Assembly (NCBI GenBank): GCA_015709575.1
Contig: CP054190.1
Coordinates: forward strand, 1-64,000
Reading direction: 5' to 3'
Length of the DNA: 64,000 nucleotides
Source of the DNA: Planctomycetia bacterium
Lineage (GTDB): Bacteria; Planctomycetota; Phycisphaerae; UBA1845; Fen-1342
Shown here: in pieces, positions 11,001 to 20,585 of the stretch
Numbering within the stretch: position 1 is the first letter of the stretch
Layout of the letters: every line of letters starts with the position of its first letter
Notes under the pieces: generated by a model
What the model saw: the letters and a program-made list of their open reading frames with translations, nothing else
Databases searched by the model: none
Told to the model about the DNA's origin: nothing
Position numbers and translations under genes: made by a program

Positions 11001-11102
11001 CCAGGCAACGGCACTCGCGCATCGGGCGGTTCCGCCCCGCGTGGCAAGGCGCGCCCGGCCGCGAAAGCGGGCGGCACGCGCCTGGCGCGAGGACGGCGAT
11101 AG
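8070..11102 (+). CDS. sucA: 2-oxoglutarate dehydrogenase E1 component (SucA)
   Basis: 1010 residues; thiamine-diphosphate-dependent decarboxylation of 2-oxoglutarate in the TCA cycle. The N-terminal E2-binding motif ([18 protein letters not shown]) matches OGDH E1. Core motifs are [73 protein letters not shown] and [14 protein letters not shown]. The usual length is about 930; the extra 65 residues are a basic Arg/Gly/Ala/Pro-rich tail after the normal C-terminus. No E2 (sucB) or lpd is adjacent. Confidence 0.96.
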   Translation: MSQSPNSLSIAFAEELYQSYVRDPESVPEDWRTYFDRYAPRDGAGEVPLGPSFQPTSIFNPPTDAGSDFVAGAARFGGARPADIAFLQDRVGMMIRNYRVRGHLIAALDPLGLEQPEPAELDPTHYGFTDQDMERPFSALSLGGAPPVLTLRQIIERLQNTYCRSIGVQYMHIDDMVVRNWLQERMEATENRTTLTREEQLRILMRLTDAVIFEQFIQKKFLGAKSFSLEGGETLIPLLEIAIEKAGSQGLKGVMIGMAHRGRLNVLANFMGKSPERIFREFEDQSAHLNLGRGDVKYHLGHSNDWRCSNGQVVHLSLCFNPSHLEYVNPVAMGRMRANQDRVGDDARELGMTLMIHGDAAFIGEGVVQETLNMSQLPGYETGGTLHVIVNNQIGFTTPPASARSSRYASAIGKMLQIPIFHVNGEDPEAVAAVVRLAMDFRRTFRRDVIVDMYCYRRRGHNETDEPSFTQPVMYRAIAQRPPIRESYLEHLLKLGNVTREEADQLVELRRAHLERDLQKARTSEDAPRRGPHVLRRAWQGLAGGGDTDVPDVQTGVPRRTLADLLTALATLPADFHPHPKLLPLLEKRREMAAGTAPLDWAAGEALAMASLAAEGVRVRLSGQDAGRGTFSHRHGVLHDHQDGHTYVPLNHVAPRQGRVEIYDSPLSEIGPLGFEYGYSLDYPEALVMWEAQFGDFVNCAQVIIDQFITSAEVKWNRLCGLVMLLPHGFEGQGPEHSSARLERFLQLAADDNIQVIQPSTPAQMFHALRRQVRRPWRKPLIVMTPKSMLRHPQAVSTLADLESGTFQRFIGDPNITDRRSAAGIGRILLCSGKLYWELLKERTASRRDDVAILRMEQYYPLREEALREALAPYADGTPVVWVQDEPENMGAWRYLLRNFSTTLFERFPFSGAYRPASASPATGSKGAHEIEHELLMDTAFGIANRGARRAPARESTDGTGGPSRRTGKSGGAPKPAPGNGTRASGGSAPRGKARPAAKAGGTRLARGRR

Positions 11103-11256
11103 GCCGCGACGCCTCGGCCCGATGCAGACGTGCGGAAACGGCCATACGCGCTCCTCGCGAAATGCTCTCGCGTGGCGAACCGGCGTGACACCCCGGGGGC
11201 GGATCTGACCCGGCGGCCTACAATGTCCTGAGCCTGTTTTCCGGAGAATCCACCTG

Positions 11257-12297
11257 ATGAACTGCATGGCCCGCAACCTGCCCGGCGTTGTCGTGCTGGC
11301 GATGCTCGCGCTGCCCGTTCGCGCGGACGAAACGATTCAGGCGGCGGATGCCAAACCGCAGGGCGCGGCACCCGCCGCCGTTCCGCCGACCGGCTCCGTG
11401 ACAACTCTCCCGGCCGACGCGGCGCCGCAGAGCCGCCCCGCCGACGCGGCGATTGACCCGCGCGTCGATCAACTGCTGTCGCGACTGGAGGATCGCCGCG
11501 TCCGCGACGTACGCGCCCGAGTGAACTGGTCGCGGCAGTACGTCGTGGACATCGATTCCAAGCCGGAGACGCGCCTCGGCGAGATTCACTACCGCGACGG
11601 CGAGCCGACGCCGAAATTCCTGGTTAGTTTCGAAAAACTGATCCACCCCAGCGGGCGGGTGGATGCGCTCAACGAAAAGCACATGTTCGACGGCGAGTAT
11701 TACGTTGAGCTGCAGGCCCGCGACCAGACCCGCACCATCACGCGCACGCAGGTCCGCCGGCCCGACGACAAGTCCAACCCGTTCCGCATCGGCGAGGGAC
11801 ACTTCCCGCTGCCGTGGGGGCAGCGCAAAGCGGACATTCTGCGCGAGTACGAGGTCTCGTTGCAGGACGAGGACCCCGCGCTGGCGGGCCACGACCGCGT
11901 GCGCCTCACCCCGCGAAAGGGCACGCGCGGATACACGCGCCACCGCTGGGTCGATTTCTGGATCGCGCGCAGCGGCGATGCCGCCGGCCTGCCGATACAG
12001 GTCCGCGTGGCCGAGCTGGATCCGACCGGCACGTTCAACGCCGTGTTGACGGTCCGCTTTGACGAGCCGCGCGTCAACTCCGGCATTTCGGACAGCGTCT
12101 TCCGTATCGAGAAGCCGGCCGGCGAGAGCGGCTGGACGGAAGAAGTCGTTCCGCTGCGCGACCCGCCGCGCGAAGGCGGTGCTGCGGCCCCGCGCGAGGA
12201 CGGGTCGTCGGCTGGGCCGGCCCCTCGTCAGGGCCGCGGCGCGACCCCCGCCTCGGGCGCGCCTGATTCACCAGCCGCATCGACCCCACCCGAGTAG
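11257..12297 (+). CDS. Exported LolA-like protein
   Basis: 346 residues. Signal peptide (ARNLPGVVVLAMLALPVRA), an Ala/Pro-rich linker to about 70, then a beta-rich domain with DARVNWSRQYVVDIDS-type strands, FDGEYYVELQARDQTRTIT and WVDFWIARSGDAAGLPIQV. The strand pattern and length resemble the periplasmic lipoprotein-carrier (LolA/outer membrane lipoprotein-sorting) fold, but this is a weak resemblance. The C-terminal 45 residues are Gly/Pro/Ala/Arg-rich. ATG 11266 is an alternative start. Confidence 0.6.
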   Translation: MNCMARNLPGVVVLAMLALPVRADETIQAADAKPQGAAPAAVPPTGSVTTLPADAAPQSRPADAAIDPRVDQLLSRLEDRRVRDVRARVNWSRQYVVDIDSKPETRLGEIHYRDGEPTPKFLVSFEKLIHPSGRVDALNEKHMFDGEYYVELQARDQTRTITRTQVRRPDDKSNPFRIGEGHFPLPWGQRKADILREYEVSLQDEDPALAGHDRVRLTPRKGTRGYTRHRWVDFWIARSGDAAGLPIQVRVAELDPTGTFNAVLTVRFDEPRVNSGISDSVFRIEKPAGESGWTEEVVPLRDPPREGGAAAPREDGSSAGPAPRQGRGATPASGAPDSPAASTPPE

Positions 12298-12382
12298 CCC
12301 CCGCCGCGCGCAGTCGCCCCGCGGGCGAACGCTCGCCGGCGAGAGACTGCCGCACTTCCGAGATTCGCGCCCTGGAGCCTGT

Positions 12383-13915
12383 GTGTCCGCCTCCGCTCGT
12401 TATCGCTGGAGCATCGACCCTGCGGTGGCCGACGCGCGCAGCACGGCGCGCTTGCGTTCCGCCGAAACGGCGCCGCCGCTGGTCGCCACTCTTATCGCCG
12501 ATGACCTGACGCCGGTCAGCGCCTTTGCGCGATTGTCTCGCGGCGAGAGTCGCGCGTTTCTTTTCGAGAGCGTGGTTGGCGGCGAGCGCGTCGCGCGCTA
12601 CTCGTTTCTCGGCGCAGCACCGGTTCGGGGCCAGAGCACATCGGGCGCTGCGATTCACGAGACGACCTACGCCGACGGGCGCACGCGCGAACTGCCCGGC
12701 GACGATCCGCTGCGCGCCATCGAATCCGCGCTCGGACCGCTCCGCCAGCCGCCGCAGGCCGGACTACCCCGCTTTCTCGGTGGCGCGGTCGGCTACGCCG
12801 CGTATGACCTCGTCCGCCGCTACGAGCCGCTGCCTGAGCCGCCGACCGATGATCGCGGCCTGCCAGACGTGCAGTTCGATCTCTACTCCGACATGGTCGT
12901 CTTCGACCACGCCCACAGGACGGTGCTGCTGGTCGTCGGGGCGCTGGACGCGGCGGCACCTGACGAGGCGCTAACCGCCCGAATTGAATCCCTCGCGCAG
13001 CGCCTCGCGACGCCCGTCCCGCTCGCGCCGCTTCGCGCCGGGAAGGCCGCCGCCCCGCCGTGGACCAGCAATCGCACCCGTGCGGATTTCGAGGACGCGG
13101 TGCGCCGCGCGCAGGAGTACATTCGCGCCGGCGATGCGTTCCAGGTGGTGCTCTCGCAGCGCCTGCGGCTCGAAACCGTGGCGCAGCCTTTCGACATCTA
13201 CCGTGCCCTTCGGCATGTCAACCCATCCCCATTCATGTTCTATCTGGCGTCGCCGCAGGTCACGCTGGTCGGCGCCAGCCCGGAGATCATGTGCCGCGCC
13301 GAGCAGGGCGTCGTCACCAGCCGGCCGCTGGCCGGAACGCGCCCGCGCGGCGCCACCGACGCCGAGGATGCGCGGCTGCGCGATGAGCTGCTCGCTGATG
13401 AAAAGGAGCGCGCCGAGCATATCATGCTCGTCGACCTCGCCCGTAACGATGTCGGCCGCGTCTGTCGCCCCGGATCGGTGCGCGTCGGGCCGCTGATGAC
13501 CGTCGAGAATTACAGCCACGTCATGCACATCAGCAGCACAGTCACCGGTGAGCTGCGCGACGGCTGCACCGCCTTTGACGCACTGCGCGCCGCGCTGCCT
13601 GTCGGCACGGTCAGCGGCGCGCCGAAGGTGCGCGCGATGCAGATCATCGACGAACTGGAGCCGCACCGCCGCGGCCCGTACGCCGGTGCGGTCGGCTATG
13701 TCGATTTCGGTGGGAACATGGACACCTGCATCGCGCTGCGCACGCTCGTGATGCGCCCTCTGCCCGACGGCCGCTTCATCGCCGATGCCCAGGCCGGCGC
13801 GGGCGTCGTAGCCGATTCCGTGCCTGACCGCGAATATGAAGAGACGCTCAACAAGGCGGCCGGCCTGCTGGCGGCCGTCGGCCTGGCAGAAGATTCCCTC
13901 CGCGATTCCGGGTGA
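12383..13915 (+). CDS. trpE: Anthranilate synthase component I (TrpE)
   Basis: 510 residues; converts chorismate and ammonia to anthranilate. GTG 12383 is chosen because GGAG lies 5 nt upstream and the length then matches the family. The N-terminal feedback region holds FLFES (the LLES-type Trp-binding motif). The catalytic domain shows GDAFQVVLSQRL, LVGASPEIMCR, RPLAGTRPRGA, LVDLARNDVGRV, LPVGTVSGAPKVRAM and AGAGVVADSVPDREYEET. The LLES motif argues for TrpE rather than PabB. The upstream exported gene ends 85 nt before it. Confidence 0.95.
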   Translation: MSASARYRWSIDPAVADARSTARLRSAETAPPLVATLIADDLTPVSAFARLSRGESRAFLFESVVGGERVARYSFLGAAPVRGQSTSGAAIHETTYADGRTRELPGDDPLRAIESALGPLRQPPQAGLPRFLGGAVGYAAYDLVRRYEPLPEPPTDDRGLPDVQFDLYSDMVVFDHAHRTVLLVVGALDAAAPDEALTARIESLAQRLATPVPLAPLRAGKAAAPPWTSNRTRADFEDAVRRAQEYIRAGDAFQVVLSQRLRLETVAQPFDIYRALRHVNPSPFMFYLASPQVTLVGASPEIMCRAEQGVVTSRPLAGTRPRGATDAEDARLRDELLADEKERAEHIMLVDLARNDVGRVCRPGSVRVGPLMTVENYSHVMHISSTVTGELRDGCTAFDALRAALPVGTVSGAPKVRAMQIIDELEPHRRGPYAGAVGYVDFGGNMDTCIALRTLVMRPLPDGRFIADAQAGAGVVADSVPDREYEETLNKAAGLLAAVGLAEDSLRDSG

Positions 13916-14034
13916 TTTTCCACGACAGCCGTGCCTATCGTGAACAGCGGCGTCCTGCGCTGCACTGTTCGATTCTGGCGGCAAACGCCGCCGATCGGTG
14001 TGAATGCGCGCGGCGCTCGAGGCGGGGATGGCAC

Positions 14035-15876
14035 ATGGCCGGTAATCGCAGAATGCTGCCGGGCGGAAAAGCACCGATTATGGGAGACCCGGCGGATCGT
14101 CCGATCGCTCGTTCATGCCGTCGCGGCGGCGTCGCGTGGATGGCGCTGATTGCGCTCTGCGGCGCTGTGTCAGCGCCTGCGGCGGCGCAGGTGTCGGTCG
14201 GCACCGGCTTTTCATACCAGGGTTTCCTGCGTCTCGAAGGCGACCTCGTGAACGGCGCGACGGACCTGCGCTTCCGCTTGTTCGACTCGGACGTCGGCGG
14301 CTCGCAGGTATCCGCAAGCGTGGACATTCACGACCACCCGGTAGCGAACGGCGTATTTACGGCTTACCTGGACTTTGGCGCGTCGCCATGGAACGGCCAC
14401 GCCCGCTGGCTCGACATCCAGGTGCGCCCCGGCGACGCCGTCGGCGCTTATCACCAGCTCACGCCGCGACAGCTCATCACCGCCGCCCCGCTGGCGCTCT
14501 ACGCGTTGAACGCCGCCAGCCTGTGGGAGCAGGTCGGCTCCGGCATCGCCAATGCGAACAACGGCTTCGTCGGCATCAACCGCTCGAACCCGATCGACGC
14601 GACCGAGTACTTCGGCGTGCAGATCCCGGCGACGGGTTCGAACTTCGGCGGGATGTACGTCCGCGCCACCAGCAGCGACGCCCGACCCTACTACGGCTAC
14701 AGCACGAACACGCGCACCGCGCTCACCTATCTAAACGGCGCAAATGGCGATTGGCGCGTGCGTGTCGGCACGAGTGATCGGTTGACGATCTCCGACGCCG
14801 GCAACGTCGGCATCGGCACAACCAACCCGCAAAGCATTCTGCACGTTCAGGGCAACGGCGGCGCGCTGGGACTGTGGGGGTCAGGCGCCGCGCCCGGCGT
14901 GGTGCCGATGCTGCACTTCCGCAACGGGCTGACCTTTAACGACTGGGTGCTGCGCCACGAGGAAAGCAGCTTTCACATCGCGACCGAGACCAGCGGCAAC
15001 GAGAAGCTCACCATCACCGACTTCGGCCGCGTCGGCATCGGCACCAATGCGCCGAACGCGAAGTTGCACGTAATCAACGCCACCGCCGAAACCGTCATCC
15101 ACGCCGCGACCACCGGACTGGGGCCGGCGGGCGTCTTCAACATCGCCTCTACCTCGAACGCCAACGCAGCCCTGAGCGCCACCACCATCGGACCGGGGCC
15201 CGCGATCATCGGCGACACCGGCGCGGACGGATCAAATGACTACATCCCGGGCGTGGCGGGCATCACCACCGGCAACAACGGCATCGGCGTCTTCGGCTAC
15301 ACCACCGGCGTCGGCGGCGCGGCGGTGGGCGTGCTGGGGCGCACTGACGGCCAGGGCTGGGCCGGCTTCTTTGAGGGCAACGTCGGCGTTGCGGGAACGA
15401 TGGCCGCAAACACCAAGCAATTCGTGATCGATCACCCCGCCAAACCCGCCGAGGCCTACCTCGTGCACGGCTGCGTCGAGAGCGACGACTATCGCAATCT
15501 GTACGACGGCGTAGTGACGCTGGACGGCGAGGGGCGCGCGGTCGTCGACCTGCCGCCCTGGTTCGAGGTGCTCAACGCCGACTTTCGCTACCAGTTGACG
15601 GCCGTCGGCGCGGCGATGCCCGGGCTGCACGTCGCGAACGAGATCAAGCAGGCGCGCTTCACAATCGCCGGCGGAGCGCCGGGGGCGCGGGTGTCCTGGC
15701 AGGTGACCGGTCGGCGGATTGACCCGGCCGCGACGGCCGCGCGGTTCGACGTTGTGCGCCCCAAGACGCCGGCGGAGCGCGGCCGCTATTTGAACCCCGA
15801 GCTGTACGACCGGCCCGAGAGCGAGCGATTGCTGCGCAGCGGCCCGCCGCGCCGTGAACCGACGGCCGGCCGGTAA
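14035..15876 (+). CDS. Exported tail-fibre-like repeat protein
   Basis: 613 residues from ATG 14035 (ATG 14080 also possible); signal peptide VAWMALIALCGAVSAPAAAQ. An N-terminal beta domain (FSYQGFLRLEGDLVNGATDL) precedes three repeats of the VGIGTTNPxxxLHV type, for example NVGIGTTNPQSILHV, as found in phage tail fibres and surface adhesins. The C-terminal part (FVIDHPAKPAEAYLVHGCV, then WFEVLNADFRYQLTAVGA) is a distinct globular domain. No S74 chaperone domain is seen. Probably a surface fibre; partners are unknown. Confidence 0.75.
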   Translation: MAGNRRMLPGGKAPIMGDPADRPIARSCRRGGVAWMALIALCGAVSAPAAAQVSVGTGFSYQGFLRLEGDLVNGATDLRFRLFDSDVGGSQVSASVDIHDHPVANGVFTAYLDFGASPWNGHARWLDIQVRPGDAVGAYHQLTPRQLITAAPLALYALNAASLWEQVGSGIANANNGFVGINRSNPIDATEYFGVQIPATGSNFGGMYVRATSSDARPYYGYSTNTRTALTYLNGANGDWRVRVGTSDRLTISDAGNVGIGTTNPQSILHVQGNGGALGLWGSGAAPGVVPMLHFRNGLTFNDWVLRHEESSFHIATETSGNEKLTITDFGRVGIGTNAPNAKLHVINATAETVIHAATTGLGPAGVFNIASTSNANAALSATTIGPGPAIIGDTGADGSNDYIPGVAGITTGNNGIGVFGYTTGVGGAAVGVLGRTDGQGWAGFFEGNVGVAGTMAANTKQFVIDHPAKPAEAYLVHGCVESDDYRNLYDGVVTLDGEGRAVVDLPPWFEVLNADFRYQLTAVGAAMPGLHVANEIKQARFTIAGGAPGARVSWQVTGRRIDPAATAARFDVVRPKTPAERGRYLNPELYDRPESERLLRSGPPRREPTAGR

Positions 15877-16010
15877 TCATCGGCGCAGATTCGCCCGCAG
15901 CCTCAATGTGCGGCTTGGGAACGGGTGTTCTGAGTTGTGCTGCCCTGTGGCGCTGCTCGTGAACAGTGGCGCGGGGAACGTGAACGCGCCGCGAAAACGT
16001 CGCCGCGGAG

Positions 16011-17729
16011 TCACACCACTCCGTGCAGCTTCTCACGCTGCACGCGTTGCGCGACCTCCGCATCGGGCACGTTGTCACTATGGCAATCGTGCTTCTTCCC
16101 GCGGTGCGCCAGAAACGCAATCTGCTCCGGTGTCAGCGTCGCAGCGTCGAGACCGGCCGCCGCCGCACGCTGCTCCAGCAGCTTGCGCCCCTCGTCTGTC
16201 ACCCCCGGCGAGCGTGACGCCACTTTCAGCGGCACAAATCCCTGCGCCTTGCCGCTAGCCCACTCGGTGATCTCCTTGCTGATGCGCATGCTGCACCAGT
16301 CGTGCCCGCACATCGCGCAGAAATCCGTATCCACCTCCAGGTCCTCGTCGTGCAGCGCACGGGCCGTCTCGCCGTCAAACGCCAGCTCAAAGTGCAGCGG
16401 CCAATTCAGCGCCGCGCGGGCCTTGCTCAGGTCGTCATCCCAGCGCCGCGCGCCGCGTACGCCGCGGGCGATGTCGCCCGCGTGCGCAGCGATCTTGTAC
16501 GCGATGCAGCCGGCCTTCACGTCATCGGCCTTGGGCAGGCCGACGTGCTCCTTCGGCGTGACGTAGCACAGCATCGCCGCGCCCGCGCGAGCCGCCTCCG
16601 TCGCGCCGATCGCGGACGTGATATGGTCGTAGCCGGGAAAGACATCGGTCACGAGCGGCCCCAGCACGTAGAACGGCGCGTCGTCGCAGACCGTTCGCTG
16701 GTGCTCCATGTTCCAGGCGATTTCGTTCAGCGGCACGTGCCCCGGCCCCTCCACCATCACCTGCACCCCCGCCTCGCGCGCCCGCTGCACCAGTTCGCCC
16801 AGCACATGCAACTCGGCGAGTTGCGCCGGATCGCTGGCGTCCGCCAGGCAGCCGGGCCGCACGCCGTCGCCGAGCGAGTAGGTCACGTCGTATTGGCGCA
16901 TGATCGCGCTGATCTCGTCGAACAGCTCGTACATCGGGTTCTGCTTGTTGTGGTGGATCATCCACTTGGCCAGCAGCGACCCGCCGCGGCTGACCAGCCC
17001 GGTGATGCGATTCCGGATCAGCGACAGATGCTCCTTGAGGACGCCGGCGTGAATCGTGAAGTAATCGACGCCCTGCTGCGCCTGATGCTCGACCACCCGC
17101 AGAATCGTGTCGTAGTCCAGGTCTTCGATCCGCTTCCCGATGATCATGCTGTAGATCGGAACTGTGCCGACCGGCACGACGCTGTTGTCGATGATCGCCT
17201 GCCGGCATTCATCCAGCTTGCCGCCGGTGGAGAGGTCCATCACCGTGTCCGCGCCGTACAGAACCGCGTGGCGCAGCTTGTCGAGTTCCTCGTCGGTGTT
17301 GCTGCTGACCGGCGAAGCGCCCTGGTTGGCGTTGATCTTAGTCGTGATGCTGCGCCCGATGCCGGTGGGGTCGAGCCGCTTGGGCGCGGACTCGCCGCGG
17401 CAGTGATCCGCGTCAAACAGCCACGCGCGGCGCTGTGACACGGTCTGGTTCACCCAGTAGCGCGCCTCGGACGATGCCCCGGGATGACCCGCGTCCGCCG
17501 CGTCGTGCGCGCGATACGCATTGCCTTTGCAGGAATCGGTCGTGCCATTGGTGCGGTTCGCGGGCGCACGCCCGCCGCTACCGGCCAGGTGCCGGACGTT
17601 GGCTGGAATGACAATCGCGCCGCGCGCAACGCCGTCGCGGATGAACTCCGGCGTGGTGTTTTCACGCACGGCGACGCGGAGCATCTCGGGCGTGATGATG
17701 CCCTTGCGGGCGGATTCGAGCTGGGTCAT
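16011..17729 (-). CDS. thiC: Phosphomethylpyrimidine synthase (ThiC)
   Basis: 572 residues; radical-SAM conversion of AIR to HMP-phosphate in thiamine synthesis. Core motifs are [69 protein letters not shown] and [20 protein letters not shown]. The [4Fe-4S] cysteines are in CAMCGHDWC near the C-terminus. An insertion of about 60 residues separates IPANVRH from the [13 protein letters not shown] strand; most ThiC proteins have about 10 residues there. The SD GGGAAGG overlaps the 3' strand of a TPP riboswitch. Confidence 0.95.
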   Translation of the reverse strand: MTQLESARKGIITPEMLRVAVRENTTPEFIRDGVARGAIVIPANVRHLAGSGGRAPANRTNGTTDSCKGNAYRAHDAADAGHPGASSEARYWVNQTVSQRRAWLFDADHCRGESAPKRLDPTGIGRSITTKINANQGASPVSSNTDEELDKLRHAVLYGADTVMDLSTGGKLDECRQAIIDNSVVPVGTVPIYSMIIGKRIEDLDYDTILRVVEHQAQQGVDYFTIHAGVLKEHLSLIRNRITGLVSRGGSLLAKWMIHHNKQNPMYELFDEISAIMRQYDVTYSLGDGVRPGCLADASDPAQLAELHVLGELVQRAREAGVQVMVEGPGHVPLNEIAWNMEHQRTVCDDAPFYVLGPLVTDVFPGYDHITSAIGATEAARAGAAMLCYVTPKEHVGLPKADDVKAGCIAYKIAAHAGDIARGVRGARRWDDDLSKARAALNWPLHFELAFDGETARALHDEDLEVDTDFCAMCGHDWCSMRISKEITEWASGKAQGFVPLKVASRSPGVTDEGRKLLEQRAAAAGLDAATLTPEQIAFLAHRGKKHDCHSDNVPDAEVAQRVQREKLHGVV

Positions 17730-17738
17730 TTCGACACC

Positions 17739-17938
17739 TTCCCTACGCAGTCGGCGCCGTTCGGGAGCATCGCGAAACGTCGCTGCGACGCCGTGCGGCT
17801 TGCAGCGGTCCGATCTCGCGCCGGATCGCGGCCGGCTCGGCCGCCACCCATCCCGTCGGCCCGTGGCTGATCAGGTTCAAAGGGTCTGTCGGCGTCCGCG
17901 CCGACATCTCAGGCCCGCCGCAGCGAGCCGCCCCTAGG
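17739..17938 (-). promoter_or_regulatory. TPP riboswitch (THI element) upstream of thiC
   Basis: Read leftward, the element starts with CCTAGGGG (17938-17931). P3 is GCTCGC-TGCG-GCGGGC, followed by the conserved CTGAGA (17912-17907), a facultative 8-bp stem TGTCGGCG/CGCCGACA, then ACCCTTTGAACCTGATC (17885-17869). It ends in GCGTAGGGAA (17748-17739). That 3' strand pairs with the first bases and overlaps the thiC Shine-Dalgarno sequence, so ligand binding should block translation. About 120 nt separate GAACCTGATC from GCGTAGGG, against roughly 15-20 usually, so the P4/P5 arm appears expanded. Confidence 0.85.
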
Positions 17939-17947
17939 ATGCCGGAA

Positions 17948-20572
17948 TTATAGCGTGGTCGATCGAGGAAGACTGTCGCCGGCAACACGTACAGGCACCG
18001 ACACATGGAGGGCATCGATCCTGGCCTGGACCTGCGCGTAGATGCTCACGGCCAACGGCTGCGCGGTTTCGAGGGAGACGAGCAGGGCGTAAGGCACGGG
18101 GGCGTTGATCCTCGACGCGGCTTCCGGTCGGCAGTTGACTTGCACCGGCATCGTGTCGCCGTCGATGATCGGGACGGCGTTGGTTCCCTCGAGCACTTCG
18201 TGTTGCACGGTGCCGCGGGTCACGGCGTCGTGATCGGCATCGGCTCGTTTCACGCTCAGGTGCGTGGAGGGCGGATCGAACCACAAGTCCGCAACGCGGT
18301 AACTCCGGTGGCGGGGATTGATGGGCGTGAACCACGCGAGCGTGATGGTGAGGCGGCGCTTGACCGTCTGCGCACTGAGCGCGGGTGGAAGTGGTACGTT
18401 GTAGACGTGCCCTTCCTCCGCCTTCAACTCCCCGCAGCCGAGGACGATGACCCGCTGATCGGTACAGACCGTCCCGCGATCAAAGTCGGCGGGTCCGTAG
18501 CCGAGGAACTGGGCGCACGCGCGCTTGATCCGCCACCATCGCTCCAAGCCGTTGTTGGGGCCGTTGAACACTTGGTCAAAGAGTGCGTAGCGGTCTTCCC
18601 ACGAAGCGCCATGCACGAGCATCGCTTTGAGGATCACGGCCATGCGGGCATCGGTCAGTGCGGCCCCGCCCGGCTCGGCTTGCAACTCTCTCAATCGCTC
18701 GACCATCTGCGCTGCGCGGCGGGTGGTGAGGGCTGCGGCGTTGCTGGAACCGCACGCCGTCGCGGCGTGCTGGTTGGACGTTCCCGCCGGGTGACAGGCC
18801 GCGACGAGTTGGCCCGGCTGCGCCGAGAACGGTGTGATCTGGAACTCCGCGTTCGTCGGCGTCCCGGTCTGCAAGCGTGGGGCATAGTGGCGGCGGCCGC
18901 CAGGCACGAGAATCTCAGGTTTCATGGATCGGCGGTAGCCGCTGGCGACCGTTCCTATGGGACTTGTGAGCGGAGCGCCGCGAAGCAGATCGATGTGGTT
19001 GCCCGTGTTTCCGTTGGCCGCAGTCTGAGCGTGCAAGGCCCCTATGGTGAGAGCGTTGACTGATTCTGCGGGAGCAAGAAGCCGCCGCTGTACGCGCTGC
19101 TGAGCCATCGCCCGTAGAGTGTGGGCGCGAAGGTCAGCATCCGACATGCCAGCAATCGAACCGGGCGGCGATGGAATGACTACGTCGTCCAAGTGGTTCC
19201 CTGCCGCCACGACGAAAAGTACGTTGTACTTGAACGCCAGCCAATCGAGCAAACGCGCCCACGGCGAGAGTTGCCGATCAAACGGGTGCGACGCATCGCC
19301 CAAACTCAGATTGATGACCTTGACGCTTGCGGCTTGCGGTGGCGTGGCTCCGTCGGCTTCGAACATGCGGCGGACAGCGCGGTGGATCAGGTCCACCGCG
19401 AGTTCATTGGGCGGGAAGGTCTCCGACCGGCGGTTGTTGGCGTCGGGCCGACCCGGGGCCATGACGGGGCGGACGTAAACCTTGCTACTGAGCGCGGGTT
19501 CGTTGCCGTCGTACTCGGCGTGCGTGACAAGCGAGGCCATCGCGGTGCCGTGGCGGTTTTCACCGGCTTGGTAGCTTGCTGCAAGCCCGTCGGGATCATC
19601 TACCACCAAGCGGCCCTGCAACGCGGCGTGGTTCGTCAGCGGCAGGCCATCAAGGATCGCTACCACGGGATCGCCCGTCGGAGCGGGACGGTTGGGCGGC
19701 GTAATAACTGCTCCATCATCGATCGGCGTGATGGAGGCTTGGCCGAGAGGGGCATAGTACTTGACATCCGTCAGTCGGAGGAGTTGCGTGTCGTTGCCCG
19801 CGCTGATCGCGTCCACCGTTGTGCGCACGGCGGCGGCTGGGAGTTCGATGAGCACGCCGTGGTAGTCGATGTCGGGAAGCGCGGCCTGCTTGACGCACTG
19901 CCCGCCCGCGCCGGTCACGATTGCCTGAAGCCGCGCGAACGCAGCATCGCGCTTCGCGGCGTCGGCACGACACCACAACTCGGCCTCAAAGCGGATGTTC
20001 GGTTCGTTAGAGGCGAGGCCCTCTTCCCAGTGCGCGGCCACGCCTGTTGCGAGGATGCGGTCCTTCGGTCCCCATGCGCGGACGTCGTTCAGATACTCGA
20101 ACGCCTTGGCCAATCCGCCGTACCCGCGTGGGAGACTGTTGGTAGTTGGGTCTTTCCAGAGGTTCCACAAACGCAGGACTTCGGTATACGCAGTGCGATT
20201 GCTCGCAAGGACAAAGAGCCGAGCCTTCTGGAGGGAAGGGTCCGCGCCGTCGGCGAGGAAGCCAGGGTCGGCCGCGGTGACTTCGGCGTCGAAATCGCCC
20301 AGCCACTCCATACCCGCGATCTTCTTCACGACGTTCTGAAAATCGGCGACAGAACCGATGGTCTCAAGCACGATGACCTGCTCGGGATCAACGCCGTCCG
20401 GAGCCGCTTGCACCGTTCCGAAGTCTGTATCCAGTGCTTGAAAGCGGGCCGCGAGTCGTTGCCCTTGCGAACCCTTGGATGGCCGTGGTGCGGGCGCAGC
20501 CGCGCCGCCGCCCGCGCTCTGCCGCGCAGCCACAGTTGCCGCCGGGAAGATCAAGATGGGCTTGTCGGGCAT
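17948..20572 (-). CDS. S8 subtilisin-like peptidase of an AAA+/protease pair (IetS-like)
   Basis: 874 residues, no signal peptide, so cytoplasmic. An N-terminal region of about 295 residues precedes the subtilase domain. Catalytic residues are Asp308 (VVAILDGLP), His341 (GENRHGTAMASL), oxyanion Asn459 (LFVVAAGNH) and Ser610 in ACGSSNAAAL, where GSS replaces the usual GTS. A beta-rich C-terminal region of about 200 residues follows. It starts 13 nt after the AAA+ gene with a GGAG Shine-Dalgarno, so the two form an operon. The pair matches the layout of the IetAS anti-phage system (AAA+ ATPase plus subtilase); defence is inferred from this. Confidence 0.85.
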   Translation of the reverse strand: MPDKPILIFPAATVAARQSAGGGAAAPAPRPSKGSQGQRLAARFQALDTDFGTVQAAPDGVDPEQVIVLETIGSVADFQNVVKKIAGMEWLGDFDAEVTAADPGFLADGADPSLQKARLFVLASNRTAYTEVLRLWNLWKDPTTNSLPRGYGGLAKAFEYLNDVRAWGPKDRILATGVAAHWEEGLASNEPNIRFEAELWCRADAAKRDAAFARLQAIVTGAGGQCVKQAALPDIDYHGVLIELPAAAVRTTVDAISAGNDTQLLRLTDVKYYAPLGQASITPIDDGAVITPPNRPAPTGDPVVAILDGLPLTNHAALQGRLVVDDPDGLAASYQAGENRHGTAMASLVTHAEYDGNEPALSSKVYVRPVMAPGRPDANNRRSETFPPNELAVDLIHRAVRRMFEADGATPPQAASVKVINLSLGDASHPFDRQLSPWARLLDWLAFKYNVLFVVAAGNHLDDVVIPSPPGSIAGMSDADLRAHTLRAMAQQRVQRRLLAPAESVNALTIGALHAQTAANGNTGNHIDLLRGAPLTSPIGTVASGYRRSMKPEILVPGGRRHYAPRLQTGTPTNAEFQITPFSAQPGQLVAACHPAGTSNQHAATACGSSNAAALTTRRAAQMVERLRELQAEPGGAALTDARMAVILKAMLVHGASWEDRYALFDQVFNGPNNGLERWWRIKRACAQFLGYGPADFDRGTVCTDQRVIVLGCGELKAEEGHVYNVPLPPALSAQTVKRRLTITLAWFTPINPRHRSYRVADLWFDPPSTHLSVKRADADHDAVTRGTVQHEVLEGTNAVPIIDGDTMPVQVNCRPEAASRINAPVPYALLVSLETAQPLAVSIYAQVQARIDALHVSVPVRVAGDSLPRSTTL

Positions 20573-20585
20573 GGGGCAACTCCGT

